A stretch of DNA of 64,000 bases from Bordetella hinzii LMG 13501 (GTDB taxonomy: Bacteria; Pseudomonadota; Gammaproteobacteria; Burkholderiales; Burkholderiaceae_B), in assembly GCF_001548475.1 (NCBI RefSeq), contig NZ_LRUJ01000005.1, positions 1 through 64,000 of the forward strand. The letters run 5' to 3'. Position 1 is the stretch's first letter. Each line of letters starts with the position of its first letter. Below are positions 42,265 through 50,225 of the stretch, one piece after another. The position numbers and the translations under genes were made by a program. Under the pieces are notes generated by a model. It saw only the letters and a list, made by a program, of their open reading frames with translations, was not told the DNA's origin and made no database searches.

Positions 42265-42284
42265 GCGGGCGCTTGAGCGCCCGC
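42265..42284. repeat. 8-bp GC hairpin between murU and the next gene
   Basis: GCGGGCGC and GCGCCCGC with a TTGA loop. No T-run follows in either direction, so it may be a weak terminator for murU or a leader structure for the next gene. Confidence 0.4.
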
Positions 42285-42315
42285 GCATTACACCCGCTAT
42301 AGGAATTCTGCTCGC

Positions 42316-43035
42316 ATGGGGATGTTCGGACGGTCGCAAAAACCGGTATTCAGGCCTTCGCTCTACCAACCCGGAAAACGCTCGCGCCGCCTGCCGCGCT
42401 GGCTGGTGCTGCTGCTCATCGGCATCGGCCTGGGCGCGGGCGGGGTGCTCTTCCTGCAGGCCAACTACGGTCCGCAGCGCCTGACCGTCGAGCAGTCCGA
42501 ACAGCTGCACACCGAATTGAGCGCCGCCAATGTGGAGCGCCAGCGCCTGCAAAGCCAGCTCGACGAAGCCATCACCCAGCGGGATAACAACAAGTCCACG
42601 CATGAGCAGCTGACCGCCGACCTGGCCCAGGCCCGCAGCCGCATCGAAGCCCTCAACCAGGAACTGGCGCTGTTCCAGGACGCCGTGCCGCCCGATCCGC
42701 GCGGCGGCGACATCGGCGTGCGCTCGGCGCGCTTCAAGCGCGAAACCGGCGCGCTGGACTACCAGATCCTGATCATGCGCGACACCGACACCGGCACGCC
42801 CTTCCAGGGCAGCATCGAGTTGCTCATCGAAGGCAATTATCCGAACGGGCGCCGCGACCGCATCACCCCCGATGCGATTCCGCTCTCGCTGGCCCGCTAC
42901 GATCATGCCGTGGGCAAGCTCGCCACCCCCGACGGCTTCATCCCGCGCTCGGTCACCATCCGCGTGCTGGACGGCCAGCAGCGCCAACATGCCATGCGCA
43001 TCTATTACGTGCGCGAGGGCGGGCGCGCCAACTGA
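42316..43035 (+). CDS. Membrane-anchored coiled-coil protein (DUF6776-like)
   Basis: A 239-residue protein of unknown function. A basic N-terminus (about 20 residues) leads into a membrane helix (about 29-48, L-V-L-L-L-I-G-I-G-L-G). A coiled coil follows at about 55-120, rich in Glu, Gln, Leu and Ala. The C-terminal globular domain from about 130 has G-D-I-G-V-R-S-A-R-F-K-R and a beta-rich pattern. The layout suggests a single-pass inner-membrane protein with a periplasmic domain. It is convergent with phhB. I only recognise the family loosely. Confidence 0.75.
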   Translation: MGMFGRSQKPVFRPSLYQPGKRSRRLPRWLVLLLIGIGLGAGGVLFLQANYGPQRLTVEQSEQLHTELSAANVERQRLQSQLDEAITQRDNNKSTHEQLTADLAQARSRIEALNQELALFQDAVPPDPRGGDIGVRSARFKRETGALDYQILIMRDTDTGTPFQGSIELLIEGNYPNGRRDRITPDAIPLSLARYDHAVGKLATPDGFIPRSVTIRVLDGQQRQHAMRIYYVREGGRAN

Positions 43036-43041
43036 GGGCGC

Positions 43042-43365
43042 TCAAGCCGGGATCGCCAGGCCGGTCGCCCCGGCCTGCGCGGCCGCTTCGTCCATGAACT
43101 GCGCCATGCGCACATCGAGCTCGGTCACGCCGCCGGCGTCGTGGGTGGTCAGGACGACATCCACCCGGTTGTAGACGTTGCTCCATTCGGGGTGGTGATC
43201 GATCTTCTCGGCGAACATCGCCACCCGGCTCATGAAGCCGAAAGCCGCATTGAAGTGATCGAAACGGTAGCGCTTTTGCAGCGCCTGCCGCGTCGGATGC
43301 GCCTGCCAGCCGGGCAGCGCCGCGCGCGCCACGGACAGCTCCATGCGCAGATATCGTTGAGTCAT
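43042..43365 (-). CDS. phhB: Pterin-4a-carbinolamine dehydratase
   Basis: A 107-residue enzyme that dehydrates 4a-hydroxytetrahydrobiopterin during aromatic amino-acid hydroxylation. It has the diagnostic [13 protein letters not shown] with three catalytic His (H-H-P and the later T-H-D-A-G-G). AGGAGG stands seven bases before MTQRYLR, so a 15-residue longer frame is rejected. No phenylalanine hydroxylase gene is beside it, so a role in general pterin recycling is possible. Confidence 0.92.
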   Translation of the reverse strand: MTQRYLRMELSVARAALPGWQAHPTRQALQKRYRFDHFNAAFGFMSRVAMFAEKIDHHPEWSNVYNRVDVVLTTHDAGGVTELDVRMAQFMDEAAAQAGATGLAIPA

Positions 43366-43382
43366 GCCCAAGCCTCCTGGCG

Positions 43383-43408
43383 GGGTCTGCTCCCAGGCGA
43401 GCAGACCC
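43383..43408. terminator. 10-bp hairpin between the OmpA-like gene and phhB
   Basis: GGGTCTGCTC and GAGCAGACCC pair perfectly around a six-base loop, 11 bases after the stop of the OmpA-like gene on the minus strand. There is no T-run; the phhB ribosome site follows instead. It may be an intrinsic pause site or an mRNA 3'-end stabiliser. Confidence 0.4.
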
Positions 43409-43418
43409 ATGCGCCATG

Positions 43419-44069
43419 CTACTGCTTCACGGCATAGAGGTACACCTCGACGCGGCGATTGGCCGCGCGCCCTTCGGCGGTGTTGTTGTCGCCGATCGGG
43501 TCGGTCGCCGCCCGGCCTTCGACCATGATGCGCGAAGCGGCCACGCCCTGGCGCGACAAATAGCTCGCCACGGCCTGGGCACGGTCATGCGAGAGTTTCT
43601 GGTTGGTGGCCACCGAGCCGGTGTTGTCGGTATGGCCCACCGCCTTCACGCGCAGTTCGGGATGCTGCTGAAGCGACCGCGCCACGCTGTCGAGCACCGG
43701 CAGCAAGGCCGGCTTGAGGGTGGCGCGTCCGGTATCGAAGGACACATTGCCCGGGATATTCACCTTCAGCGAGCCGTCGGGCATCTCGACCACGTCCACG
43801 CCCAGCGACGAGGCGCCGGACTGCTGGACGTCTTCCTTGACCGTCTTCCAGTTGTAGCCGATGAGGCCGCCGGCCACCGCGCCGATGCCGGCGCCGATAG
43901 CCGCGCCCGTGCCGTGGCCGATCAGGGCTCCGACGCCCGCGCCCAACGCGGCCCCGGCGCCGGTGCCCACCGCCGTGTTCGTTTGCTGTTGCGTGGCACA
44001 GCCCGCCAACAACAGGGCTCCCACCACGCCGACGACCGCAACGCGCTTGCTGATTTGTTCTGCTCGCAT
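43419..44069 (-). CDS. OmpA family lipoprotein with glycine zipper (YiaD-like)
   Basis: A 216-residue outer-membrane lipoprotein. The lipobox L-L-A-G-C is near residue 24. It is followed by a glycine-zipper segment of alternating Gly/Ala (about 37-70) and a peptidoglycan-binding OmpA domain (about 105-215) with [17 protein letters not shown] and N-R-R-V-E-V-Y-L. It should tie the outer membrane to peptidoglycan. The start MRAEQISKR has GGAGG upstream. Confidence 0.92.
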   Translation of the reverse strand: MRAEQISKRVAVVGVVGALLLAGCATQQQTNTAVGTGAGAALGAGVGALIGHGTGAAIGAGIGAVAGGLIGYNWKTVKEDVQQSGASSLGVDVVEMPDGSLKVNIPGNVSFDTGRATLKPALLPVLDSVARSLQQHPELRVKAVGHTDNTGSVATNQKLSHDRAQAVASYLSRQGVAASRIMVEGRAATDPIGDNNTAEGRAANRRVEVYLYAVKQ

Positions 44070-44091
44070 GACGACCTCCACAACGGGAAAT

Positions 44092-44105
44092 CCGGCATAT
44101 GCCGG
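44092..44105. promoter_or_regulatory. 14-bp perfect palindrome upstream of the OmpA-like gene
   Basis: CCGGCATATGCCGG lies 23 bases before the OmpA-like start. On the minus strand a TTGTTA box 16 bases away pairs with TATGCC inside the palindrome, so a bound protein would block this promoter. Confidence 0.3.
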
Positions 44106-44206
44106 CAATTCATGCTAACAATCCGCCGCGGGCGGACGGCAACAATTTGTAGCCGGCCGCCCGGGAATTGCGTATAACGCTCCGGTACCGGCCACTACCC
44201 TTCGCC

Positions 44207-44617
44207 ATGCATATGGTTCGTCGATTCGCGCTTTGCCTCCTGGCCGCCCTGGCCCTGCCGGCGTCCGCCGCTCGTCCGGGCGGCGTCGTCTACGGCGCCG
44301 CCGTAAACCAATGCCTGGTCAGCGAACCGGGAGGCCAGACAGGGCAGCGATTGCGCAATCTCTGCAATTTCCGCATCAACATCACGTTTTGCCAGGTCAA
44401 GCGCGACGGCGATGGCTGCGCCGCGGGCCGCATGGGCGGCACGGCCATGGCCGGCCGCAGCAGCCGCTCGCTGCTGGAAGACGTCGTCGACACACATTAT
44501 GTCGTCTGCCGCGACCCCTTCCATGTGCCGGTCGCCGCGGCCGCCTGGCAGGACGGGCGGGTGCTCGGGCGCTGCCAGGCCACGCGGGCGGCCGCGCAGG
44601 CCGCCAAGCGGCACTAA
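44207..44617 (+). CDS. Small exported Cys-rich protein of unknown function
   Basis: A 136-residue protein with a signal peptide (residues about 1-22, M-V-R-R-F-A-L-C-L-L-A-A-L-A-L-P-A-S-A). The mature part has six Cys residues, which suits three disulfides in the periplasm. The start could also be the ATG six bases further on. No family is recognised. It is divergent from the OmpA-like gene with a TATAAC box at 44173-44178. It may be a small periplasmic or secreted protein. Confidence 0.6.
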   Translation: MHMVRRFALCLLAALALPASAARPGGVVYGAAVNQCLVSEPGGQTGQRLRNLCNFRINITFCQVKRDGDGCAAGRMGGTAMAGRSSRSLLEDVVDTHYVVCRDPFHVPVAAAAWQDGRVLGRCQATRAAAQAAKRH

Positions 44618-44702
44618 GGCGTGGTGGGCCGGGCCCCCACCCGGGTGTAAGATCGGCAACCAAGGCGTTGCCCGCCGGCGACGCACAGACCGGAGCACTT
44701 CC

Positions 44703-45752
44703 TTGAAATACCGCAAGCTTGGCCGCACCGATCTCTCGGTCAGCCTCATCGGCCTGGGCACCATGACCTGGGGCCAGCAGAATACCGAAGCCGAAGCCCA
44801 CCAGCAGCTGGACTACGCGCTGGAGCGCGGGGTCAACCTGGTGGACACGGCCGAGATGTACCCCGTCCCGCCCAAGGCCGAGACCCAAGGCCGCACGGAA
44901 AGCTATATCGGCACCTGGCTGGCCAAGACCGGCCGCCGCCAGGACATCGTGCTGGCCAGCAAGGCGGCCGGCCCCGTGCGGGACGCCAAGCGCCCCGGGC
45001 ATATCCGCGACGGCAAGACCTTTCTGGATCGCAAGAACCTGACCGAGGCCCTGGACGCCAGCCTCAAGCGCCTGCAGACCGACTACCTGGACCTCTACCA
45101 GCTGCATTGGCCCGACCGCACCACCATGACCTTCGGCCGGCCCAACTATCCCTGGGTCGAGGACGCGCACACCGTGCCCATCGGCGAAACCCTGGAAGTG
45201 CTGCAGGACTTCGTGCGCGCCGGCAAAGTGCGCCATATCGGCGTATCCAACGAAACGCCGTGGGGCGTGGCGCAGTTCATCAAGCTGGCCGAAACGCGCG
45301 GCTTGCCGCGCCTGGTATCCATCCAGAACCCCTACAGCCTGCTCAACCGCCACTATGAGCTCGGCCTGTCGGAATTCAGCCGCTTCGAAGACGTGGGCCT
45401 GCTGGCCTATTCGCCGCTGGCCATGGGCATGCTGAGCGGCAAATACCTCGATGGCGCCCGCCCCGCCGGCGCCCGCCTGACGCTGTTCGAACGCTTCACC
45501 CGCTACAGCAATCCGCAGGCCGAAGCCGCCACCGCACAATACTGCGCGCTCGCCCGCGAGCATGGCCTGACGCCGACGCAGCTGGCCCTGGGCTGGGTCA
45601 ACGCCCAGCCCTTCGTGACCAGCAACCTCATCGGCGCCACCACGCTGGAGCAGCTGAAGGAAAACATCGACAGCGTGGATGTCACGCTCTCGCAAGAGAT
45701 CGTCGACGCGGTCAACGCCATCCAGACGCGCTGGCCGAATCCGGCTCCCTGA
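44703..45752 (+). CDS. Aldo/keto reductase (Tas-like)
   Basis: A 349-residue NADPH-dependent aldo/keto reductase, close in length and motifs to E. coli Tas. TTG start with GGAG seven bases upstream. Begins L-G-R-T-D-L-S-V-S-L-I-G-L-G-T-M-T-W-G. The catalytic D-T-A-E-M-Y-P and S-K-A-A-G-P are near residues 50 and 89. Other conserved parts are Y-L-D-L-Y-Q-L-H-W-P, G-V-S-N-E-T-P-W and the P-F-V-T-S-N-L-I-G-A end. The 3' end overlaps the convergent AraC gene by 41 bases. Substrate unknown. Confidence 0.92.
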   Translation: MKYRKLGRTDLSVSLIGLGTMTWGQQNTEAEAHQQLDYALERGVNLVDTAEMYPVPPKAETQGRTESYIGTWLAKTGRRQDIVLASKAAGPVRDAKRPGHIRDGKTFLDRKNLTEALDASLKRLQTDYLDLYQLHWPDRTTMTFGRPNYPWVEDAHTVPIGETLEVLQDFVRAGKVRHIGVSNETPWGVAQFIKLAETRGLPRLVSIQNPYSLLNRHYELGLSEFSRFEDVGLLAYSPLAMGMLSGKYLDGARPAGARLTLFERFTRYSNPQAEAATAQYCALAREHGLTPTQLALGWVNAQPFVTSNLIGATTLEQLKENIDSVDVTLSQEIVDAVNAIQTRWPNPAP

Positions 45753-46518
45753 GCGCCACGAAAGCCGACGGCGCCATGCCGAACTGGCGGCGAAACGCCA
45801 GGGTATAGGCGCTGTGGCTCTCGTAGCCGCAGGCGAGCGCGACATGCAATATCGGCTGGCCCCCGACCAGGCCCTGCAAGGAGGACAGCAGGCGGGCCCG
45901 CAGGCGCCATTGGCCAAAGCTCAGGCCGGTCTGCCGCCGGAAATGGCGATGAAAAGTCTTCAGGCTCATCGCCAGTTCCCGGGCCCAGCGCCCGGCCTCC
46001 CAATCCCGCCCGGGGCCGTCGTCCATCAGCGCCGCGCACACCGGCGCCATACGCCCCTCCGCCGGCCAGGGCAGATGAAAAGCCAGGTCCATGGGCGCGC
46101 GCAGCTCCTCGCGCAATAACGCGGCCAGCAGCCGGCCGCGCCGCGTATCTTCGGCCGCCAGCCCCAGGCGAGCCAGTTCGGCGATCAAGGCCCGCAACAG
46201 CGGCGATACCGGAATGACCCCATCCTCGGCCGGCAGGCCCCGCGCCCGGCGCGCATCCACGAATACGCTGCGCACCCGTACCGGGCCGCGCATCCTGAGC
46301 CGGTGCTCCACTCCCGGCCGCAGCCAGACCGCCCGCGACGGCGGCACCACCCACCGTCCGGCCGGCGTCTCCACGCGCAGCACCCCGTCGATAGCGTACA
46401 GCAGCTGGCAGCGATCGTGCCGGTGCGGCGCCACCGTCTCGCCCGCGGCGTAATCCCTGGCCACGCCGGTCACGATGGCCCGCGCGGTCTCATGAGTCTG
46501 GAAATCCCTGGACGGCAT
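45712..46518 (-). CDS. AraC family transcriptional regulator
   Basis: A 268-residue regulator with an N-terminal cupin sensor (H-R-H-D-R-C-Q-L-L-Y-A, about residue 32) and a C-terminal double helix-turn-helix (about 165-265, S-L-K-T-F-H-R-H-F-R-R-Q-T-G and G-Y-E-S-H-S-A-Y-T-L-A-F). The regulated gene is not clear. It is divergent from leuA and its 3' end lies inside the aldo/keto reductase gene. The 268-bp interval before leuA also holds the leucine leader. Confidence 0.87.
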   Translation of the reverse strand: MPSRDFQTHETARAIVTGVARDYAAGETVAPHRHDRCQLLYAIDGVLRVETPAGRWVVPPSRAVWLRPGVEHRLRMRGPVRVRSVFVDARRARGLPAEDGVIPVSPLLRALIAELARLGLAAEDTRRGRLLAALLREELRAPMDLAFHLPWPAEGRMAPVCAALMDDGPGRDWEAGRWARELAMSLKTFHRHFRRQTGLSFGQWRLRARLLSSLQGLVGGQPILHVALACGYESHSAYTLAFRRQFGMAPSAFVALREPDSASASGWR

Positions 46519-46625
46519 GATTGACCCTTTCCATACATATTTCGACTCATTTTATGGAAAAAGCCACGGGCCCAGTCCCTAAGATGGGAAGGTCCAAAGC
46601 CATCTGGCCCGCCATCCGCCCCGCC

Positions 46626-46712
46626 ATGCGCCGCCCGCCGCTGCTATCCGCCCCGCTATCCCTGACCCACGGTCGGGGTCCGGGCGCGCGCGGCGCGCCG
46701 CACCCTTCCTGA
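46626..46712 (+). CDS. leuL: Candidate leucine leader peptide of leuA
   Basis: A 28-codon frame with a run of Leu codons at 46641-46664: CTG CTA then CTA TCC CTG. Two are CTA, a codon expected to be scarce in DNA this GC-rich. It ends at TGA 46710-46712, inside one arm of the leader structure. In-frame ATGs further up (46554, 46584) would give longer versions. None of the candidate starts has a clear Shine-Dalgarno sequence, so the start is uncertain. The E. coli leu leader peptide is also 28 residues with Leu codons including CTA. Confidence 0.5.
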   Translation: MRRPPLLSAPLSLTHGRGPGARGAPHPS

Positions 46713-46783
46713 TTCCCCAGGACCCCGACCTCGCCACGCCGCCTGCCGGCAGGGGAATCAGGCCCCCCTACTCCCGCGAGGTC
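46671..46783 (+). promoter_or_regulatory. leuA leader with three competing helices (attenuator)
   Basis: Helix A pairs 46671-46681 with 46720-46730 (11 bp). Helix B pairs 46708-46718 with 46752-46762 (11 bp). Helix C pairs 46727-46734 with 46776-46783 (8 bp) and hides the leuA ribosome site GAGG. All pairs are perfect. A and C share bases 46727-46730, and B is pseudoknotted with both, so they exclude each other. A ribosome at the leader stop would cover the 5' arm of B. Confidence 0.55.
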
Positions 46784-46787
46784 ATCC

Positions 46788-48446
46788 ATGCTTGCCCATC
46801 CGCACACCAAGTACCGTCCCTTCCCTCCCGTCGCCCTGCCCGAGCGGCAATGGCCGTCCCGCACGCTCGCGCAAGCGCCGGTGTGGCTGTCCACCGATCT
46901 GCGTGACGGCAACCAGGCCTTGTTCGAACCCATGAACCGCGAGCGCAAGCTGCGCCTGTTCGACGAACTGGTGCGCATCGGTTTCAAGGAGATCGAAGTC
47001 GGCTTCCCGTCCGCCTCGCAGACCGACTTCGACATCGTGCGGCAGCTGATCGACGAAGGACGGATCCCGGCCGATGTCACGCCCATGGTCATCACCCAGC
47101 TGCGCGAAGACCTGATCCGCCGCACGGTGCAAAGCGTGCGCGGCGCGCGGCGCGTCATCGTGCATTTCTATAACGCCATCGCGCCGGCCTGGCGCGAGAT
47201 CGTCTTCCACATGACGGTGCCCCAGATCATCGCGCTGGTGCGCGACCATGTGCGCCTGCTCAGGACCCTGACCGACGCCCTGCCCGAGACCGAGTGGGTG
47301 CTGCAATACTCGCCCGAGACCTTCTGCATGGCGGAGCTGGACGTCTCGCTGGCGGTGTGCTCGGCGGCCATCGAGGCCTGGGATGCCGGCCCCGGCCGGC
47401 CCATGATCATCAACCTGCCCACGACCGTGGAAGTCGCCACGCCCAACGTCTTCGCCGACCAGATCGAGTGGATGGACCGCCGCCTGCCGCGGCGCGAGCA
47501 TCTGGTGCTCTCGGTGCATCCGCACAACGACCGCGGCACGGGCGTGGCCTGCGCCGAACAGGCGCTGCTGGCGGGCGCGCAGCGCGTCGAAGGCTGCCTC
47601 TTCGGCAATGGCGAGCGCAGCGGCAACCTCGACGTGGTCACGCTGGCGCTCAACCTCTACACCCAGGGCATCGCGCCGGGCCTGGACTTCTCGGATATCA
47701 GCGCCGTGGCGCGCATCGCCGAGGAGTGCACCGCCCTGCCCATCCACCCGCGCCACCCCTATGTGGGCGACCTGGTCTTCACCGCCTTCTCGGGCTCGCA
47801 CCAGGACGCCATCGCCAAGGGCTTTGCCGCCCAGGAGGAAGGCGGCCCGTGGCGCGTGCCCTATCTGCCCATCGATCCCAAGGACCTGGGACGCAGCTAC
47901 GACAGCATCGTGCGGGTCAATAGCCAGTCCGGCAAGGGCGGCATCGCCTACCTGCTGCAACGCGATCGGGGAGTCGTCATGCCGCGGCGCATGCAGATCG
48001 AGTTCAGCGCCATCGTGCAGCGCCACGCCGATGCGAGCGAGACCGAGATCGACAGCGACACGCTCTGGTCCTTGTTCCGCAAGACCTACCAACAGCCGCT
48101 GGTCACCGGGCCGCTGCGGCATATTTCGCATGAGCTGGAACAGTCCGCCGAAGGCCAGCGCATCCGCTGGCGGCTTGACGGCGCCGGCGGCCGCCTTTTG
48201 CGCGAAGCGGTGGGCAACGGGCCGGTCGACGCCGCCGCCCGCGCCCTGGACCCGGCGCTGCGCGTGGACAGCTTCGAGCAATACAGCCTGGGCGCGGGCT
48301 CGGGCGCGCGGTCGGTGGCCATCATCGAGGTGGCCCTGCCCGGCCGCGCGGGCACGGTCTTCGGCATCGGCATGCACGAGAACATCGCCACCGCCTCCAT
48401 CCTGGCGTTGCTGTGCGCCTACAACCGCGCCCGGGCCGAGCCCTGA
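46788..48446 (+). CDS. leuA: 2-isopropylmalate synthase (LeuA, long form)
   Basis: A 552-residue enzyme that condenses acetyl-CoA and 2-ketoisovalerate, the first committed step of leucine synthesis. S-T-D-L-R-D-G-N-Q-A-L near residue 36 is the HMGL-like catalytic loop. H-P-H-N-D-R-G-T-G near 245 holds metal His residues, followed by G-C-L-F-G-N-G-E-R. The C-terminal leucine-binding regulatory domain starts near 430. The long form (LeuA type 2) differs from the E. coli 520-residue enzyme. Leucine should act both by feedback and through the leader upstream. Confidence 0.96.
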   Translation: MLAHPHTKYRPFPPVALPERQWPSRTLAQAPVWLSTDLRDGNQALFEPMNRERKLRLFDELVRIGFKEIEVGFPSASQTDFDIVRQLIDEGRIPADVTPMVITQLREDLIRRTVQSVRGARRVIVHFYNAIAPAWREIVFHMTVPQIIALVRDHVRLLRTLTDALPETEWVLQYSPETFCMAELDVSLAVCSAAIEAWDAGPGRPMIINLPTTVEVATPNVFADQIEWMDRRLPRREHLVLSVHPHNDRGTGVACAEQALLAGAQRVEGCLFGNGERSGNLDVVTLALNLYTQGIAPGLDFSDISAVARIAEECTALPIHPRHPYVGDLVFTAFSGSHQDAIAKGFAAQEEGGPWRVPYLPIDPKDLGRSYDSIVRVNSQSGKGGIAYLLQRDRGVVMPRRMQIEFSAIVQRHADASETEIDSDTLWSLFRKTYQQPLVTGPLRHISHELEQSAEGQRIRWRLDGAGGRLLREAVGNGPVDAAARALDPALRVDSFEQYSLGAGSGARSVAIIEVALPGRAGTVFGIGMHENIATASILALLCAYNRARAEP

Positions 48447-48450
48447 GGCA

Positions 48451-49218
48451 TCAGGTCCTCTGGGTGGCGATCACGAACAGGCGCGGAAAAGGCAGCAGCA
48501 CCGTGCCATCGGGCAAGGCCGGATAGGCCTGGGCGACCGCCGCCTCGTAGCGGGCGAGAAAGGCCGCCTTCCCGTCCTCGTCGAGCAGGTTCAGATAGGG
48601 CAGCAGGGCCGTGCCCTTGAACCACTCGACGATGGCTCGCGCCCCGGCCAGCGGATGCATATAGGTCGTGCGCCAGACATCGACGCGCTGGGCCAGGGGC
48701 GACAGCAGGGCGTAGTACCAGTCCGCGGGATGACGGTCCGGGTGGCGCACGCCGGCCAGCCTGGCGGCCCAGGGGCCCTCGCCGGCGACGGCGCGGGCCA
48801 GGCGATGGGCCGGCTCTTCGAGATTGTCGGGCGTCTGCACCGCCAGGCTGCCGCCCGGCGCCAGGCGGCCCAGCAGACGCGGATACAGCGTGGCGTGATC
48901 CGGCACCCACTGCAGCGAGGCATTGGCCAGGATCACGTCGTACCGGACCGCCGGGTTCCAGGTGGAAATATCCTCCTGGCTGAATGCCACGCCCGGCATG
49001 CGCTTGCGCGCGGCGGCCACCATGTCCGCCGAACTGTCCATGCCGCTCACCTCGGCCTGCGGAAAACGCGCCGCGAGCACCTCGGTCGAATTTCCCGGGC
49101 CGCAACCCAGGTCCACGGCCCGGCGCACCTCGGCCGTGGGGATGGCGGCGACCAGGTCCCGCACCGGACGGGTGCGCTCGTTTTCAAAGGCGGAATACTG
49201 CTTGGCGGACCAGCTCAT
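48451..49218 (-). CDS. tam: Trans-aconitate 2-methyltransferase
   Basis: A 255-residue SAM-dependent methyltransferase that esterifies trans-aconitate, a by-product that inhibits aconitase. It starts W-S-A-K-Q-Y-S-A-F-E-N-E-R-T-R-P, typical of Tam. SAM motif I is V-D-L-G-C-G-P-G-N-S-T-E near residue 35. A-N-A-S-L-Q-W-V-P-D-H near 98 is a second Tam block. It is convergent with leuA, 4 bases apart. Confidence 0.93.
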   Translation of the reverse strand: MSWSAKQYSAFENERTRPVRDLVAAIPTAEVRRAVDLGCGPGNSTEVLAARFPQAEVSGMDSSADMVAAARKRMPGVAFSQEDISTWNPAVRYDVILANASLQWVPDHATLYPRLLGRLAPGGSLAVQTPDNLEEPAHRLARAVAGEGPWAARLAGVRHPDRHPADWYYALLSPLAQRVDVWRTTYMHPLAGARAIVEWFKGTALLPYLNLLDEDGKAAFLARYEAAVAQAYPALPDGTVLLPFPRLFVIATQRT

Positions 49219-49264
49219 ATCGGCTCCTGCTATCGGCTCAGCGCCAGTCTAGGTCGCGCCGGCC

Positions 49265-50221
49265 TTACAAGTCCAGCACCAGCCGCGCGCTCTTCGCGCC
49301 CGAACAACAGACCATCATGGTTTTGCTCTGCGCGCGCTCGGACTCGCTCAGGACAGCATCGCGATGATCGACCTCCCCCTCCAGGACGGCCACTTCGCAG
49401 CAACCGCAAATGCCCTCCTGACAAGAAAAGTCTACTGCCACACCATTGTCCAGCAATACCTTGAGAATGCTGGAACCCTCCGGCACCTCCAGGGTCTTGC
49501 CGCTGCGCGCCAGCGTCACCGCGAAACCGCCTTCCAATGCCTGGGCCTGTTGGGCGGCAAACCGCTCCAGGTGCACGGTCCGCGGATCGCGCCTGGCGGC
49601 GGCCAGCTCGTAGGCATCGAGCATGGGCGCCGGGCCGCAGCAGTACAAATGCGCATCAGCCGCCGCGCCATCGACCACGCGCTGGAGATCCATCACCTGT
49701 CCGGCCTCATCGTCAAAATGCAGATGGACCTTGGAGGGCAGGGCTTCGAGTTCCCCCAGGAAGGCCGCATCCGCGCGCGACCGGGCGCTATACCAAAGCT
49801 CCCAGGATGCGCCCGCCTCTTCCAGGCGTTGCGCCATGCACCAAATGGGCGTGATGCCTATGCCGCCAGCAATGAGAACCGTATGAGCCGCATCCTCTCG
49901 CAGCGGAAAATGGTTGCGCGGCGGCGAGACCTTGATGATCGCGCCCACCCGCAGCTTCTCGTGCACATAGCGCGATCCTCCCCGGCTGGCGGCATCCAGC
50001 TTGACCCCCACCAGGTACTGGTCGGGTTGGTCCCCCGGGCGCACCAGCGAGTAGGAGCGCGTCAAGCCATTGTCCAGATGCAGATCGATATGCGCGCCCG
50101 GCGTGGCGGCGGGCAGCCGTCCGCCGCCAGGCGGAGCCAGCTCCACCAGATAGGTATCACGCGCGGCGTAACGAATGGCCTGCACCCGGAGGTCCAGGCT
50201 GGCCTTGTCCTGGGCATTCAT
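49265..50221 (-). CDS. Phthalate-dioxygenase-type reductase (flavin, NAD, C-terminal 2Fe-2S)
   Basis: A 318-residue electron-transfer partner for a Rieske oxygenase. The flavin/NAD module occupies about 1-225, with the R-S-Y-S-L-V flavin loop and G-G-I-G-I-T-P-I near 115. The plant-type [2Fe-2S] centre is at the C-terminus (C-Q-E-G-I-C-G-C-C near 270 and a later Cys). This order is that of class IA reductases such as phthalate dioxygenase reductase and VanB. It is the last gene of the operon, 4 bases after the hydrolase gene, and likely serves the Rieske oxygenase at 55532-56758. Confidence 0.93.
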   Translation of the reverse strand: MNAQDKASLDLRVQAIRYAARDTYLVELAPPGGGRLPAATPGAHIDLHLDNGLTRSYSLVRPGDQPDQYLVGVKLDAASRGGSRYVHEKLRVGAIIKVSPPRNHFPLREDAAHTVLIAGGIGITPIWCMAQRLEEAGASWELWYSARSRADAAFLGELEALPSKVHLHFDDEAGQVMDLQRVVDGAAADAHLYCCGPAPMLDAYELAAARRDPRTVHLERFAAQQAQALEGGFAVTLARSGKTLEVPEGSSILKVLLDNGVAVDFSCQEGICGCCEVAVLEGEVDHRDAVLSESERAQSKTMMVCCSGAKSARLVLDL

Positions 50222-50225
50222 ACCG

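Noticed and set aside
46521-46712. 63-residue gene upstream of leuA
   Set aside because: Not a normal protein gene: no ribosome site at the upstream starts and no domain. The last 28 codons make better sense as a leucine leader.
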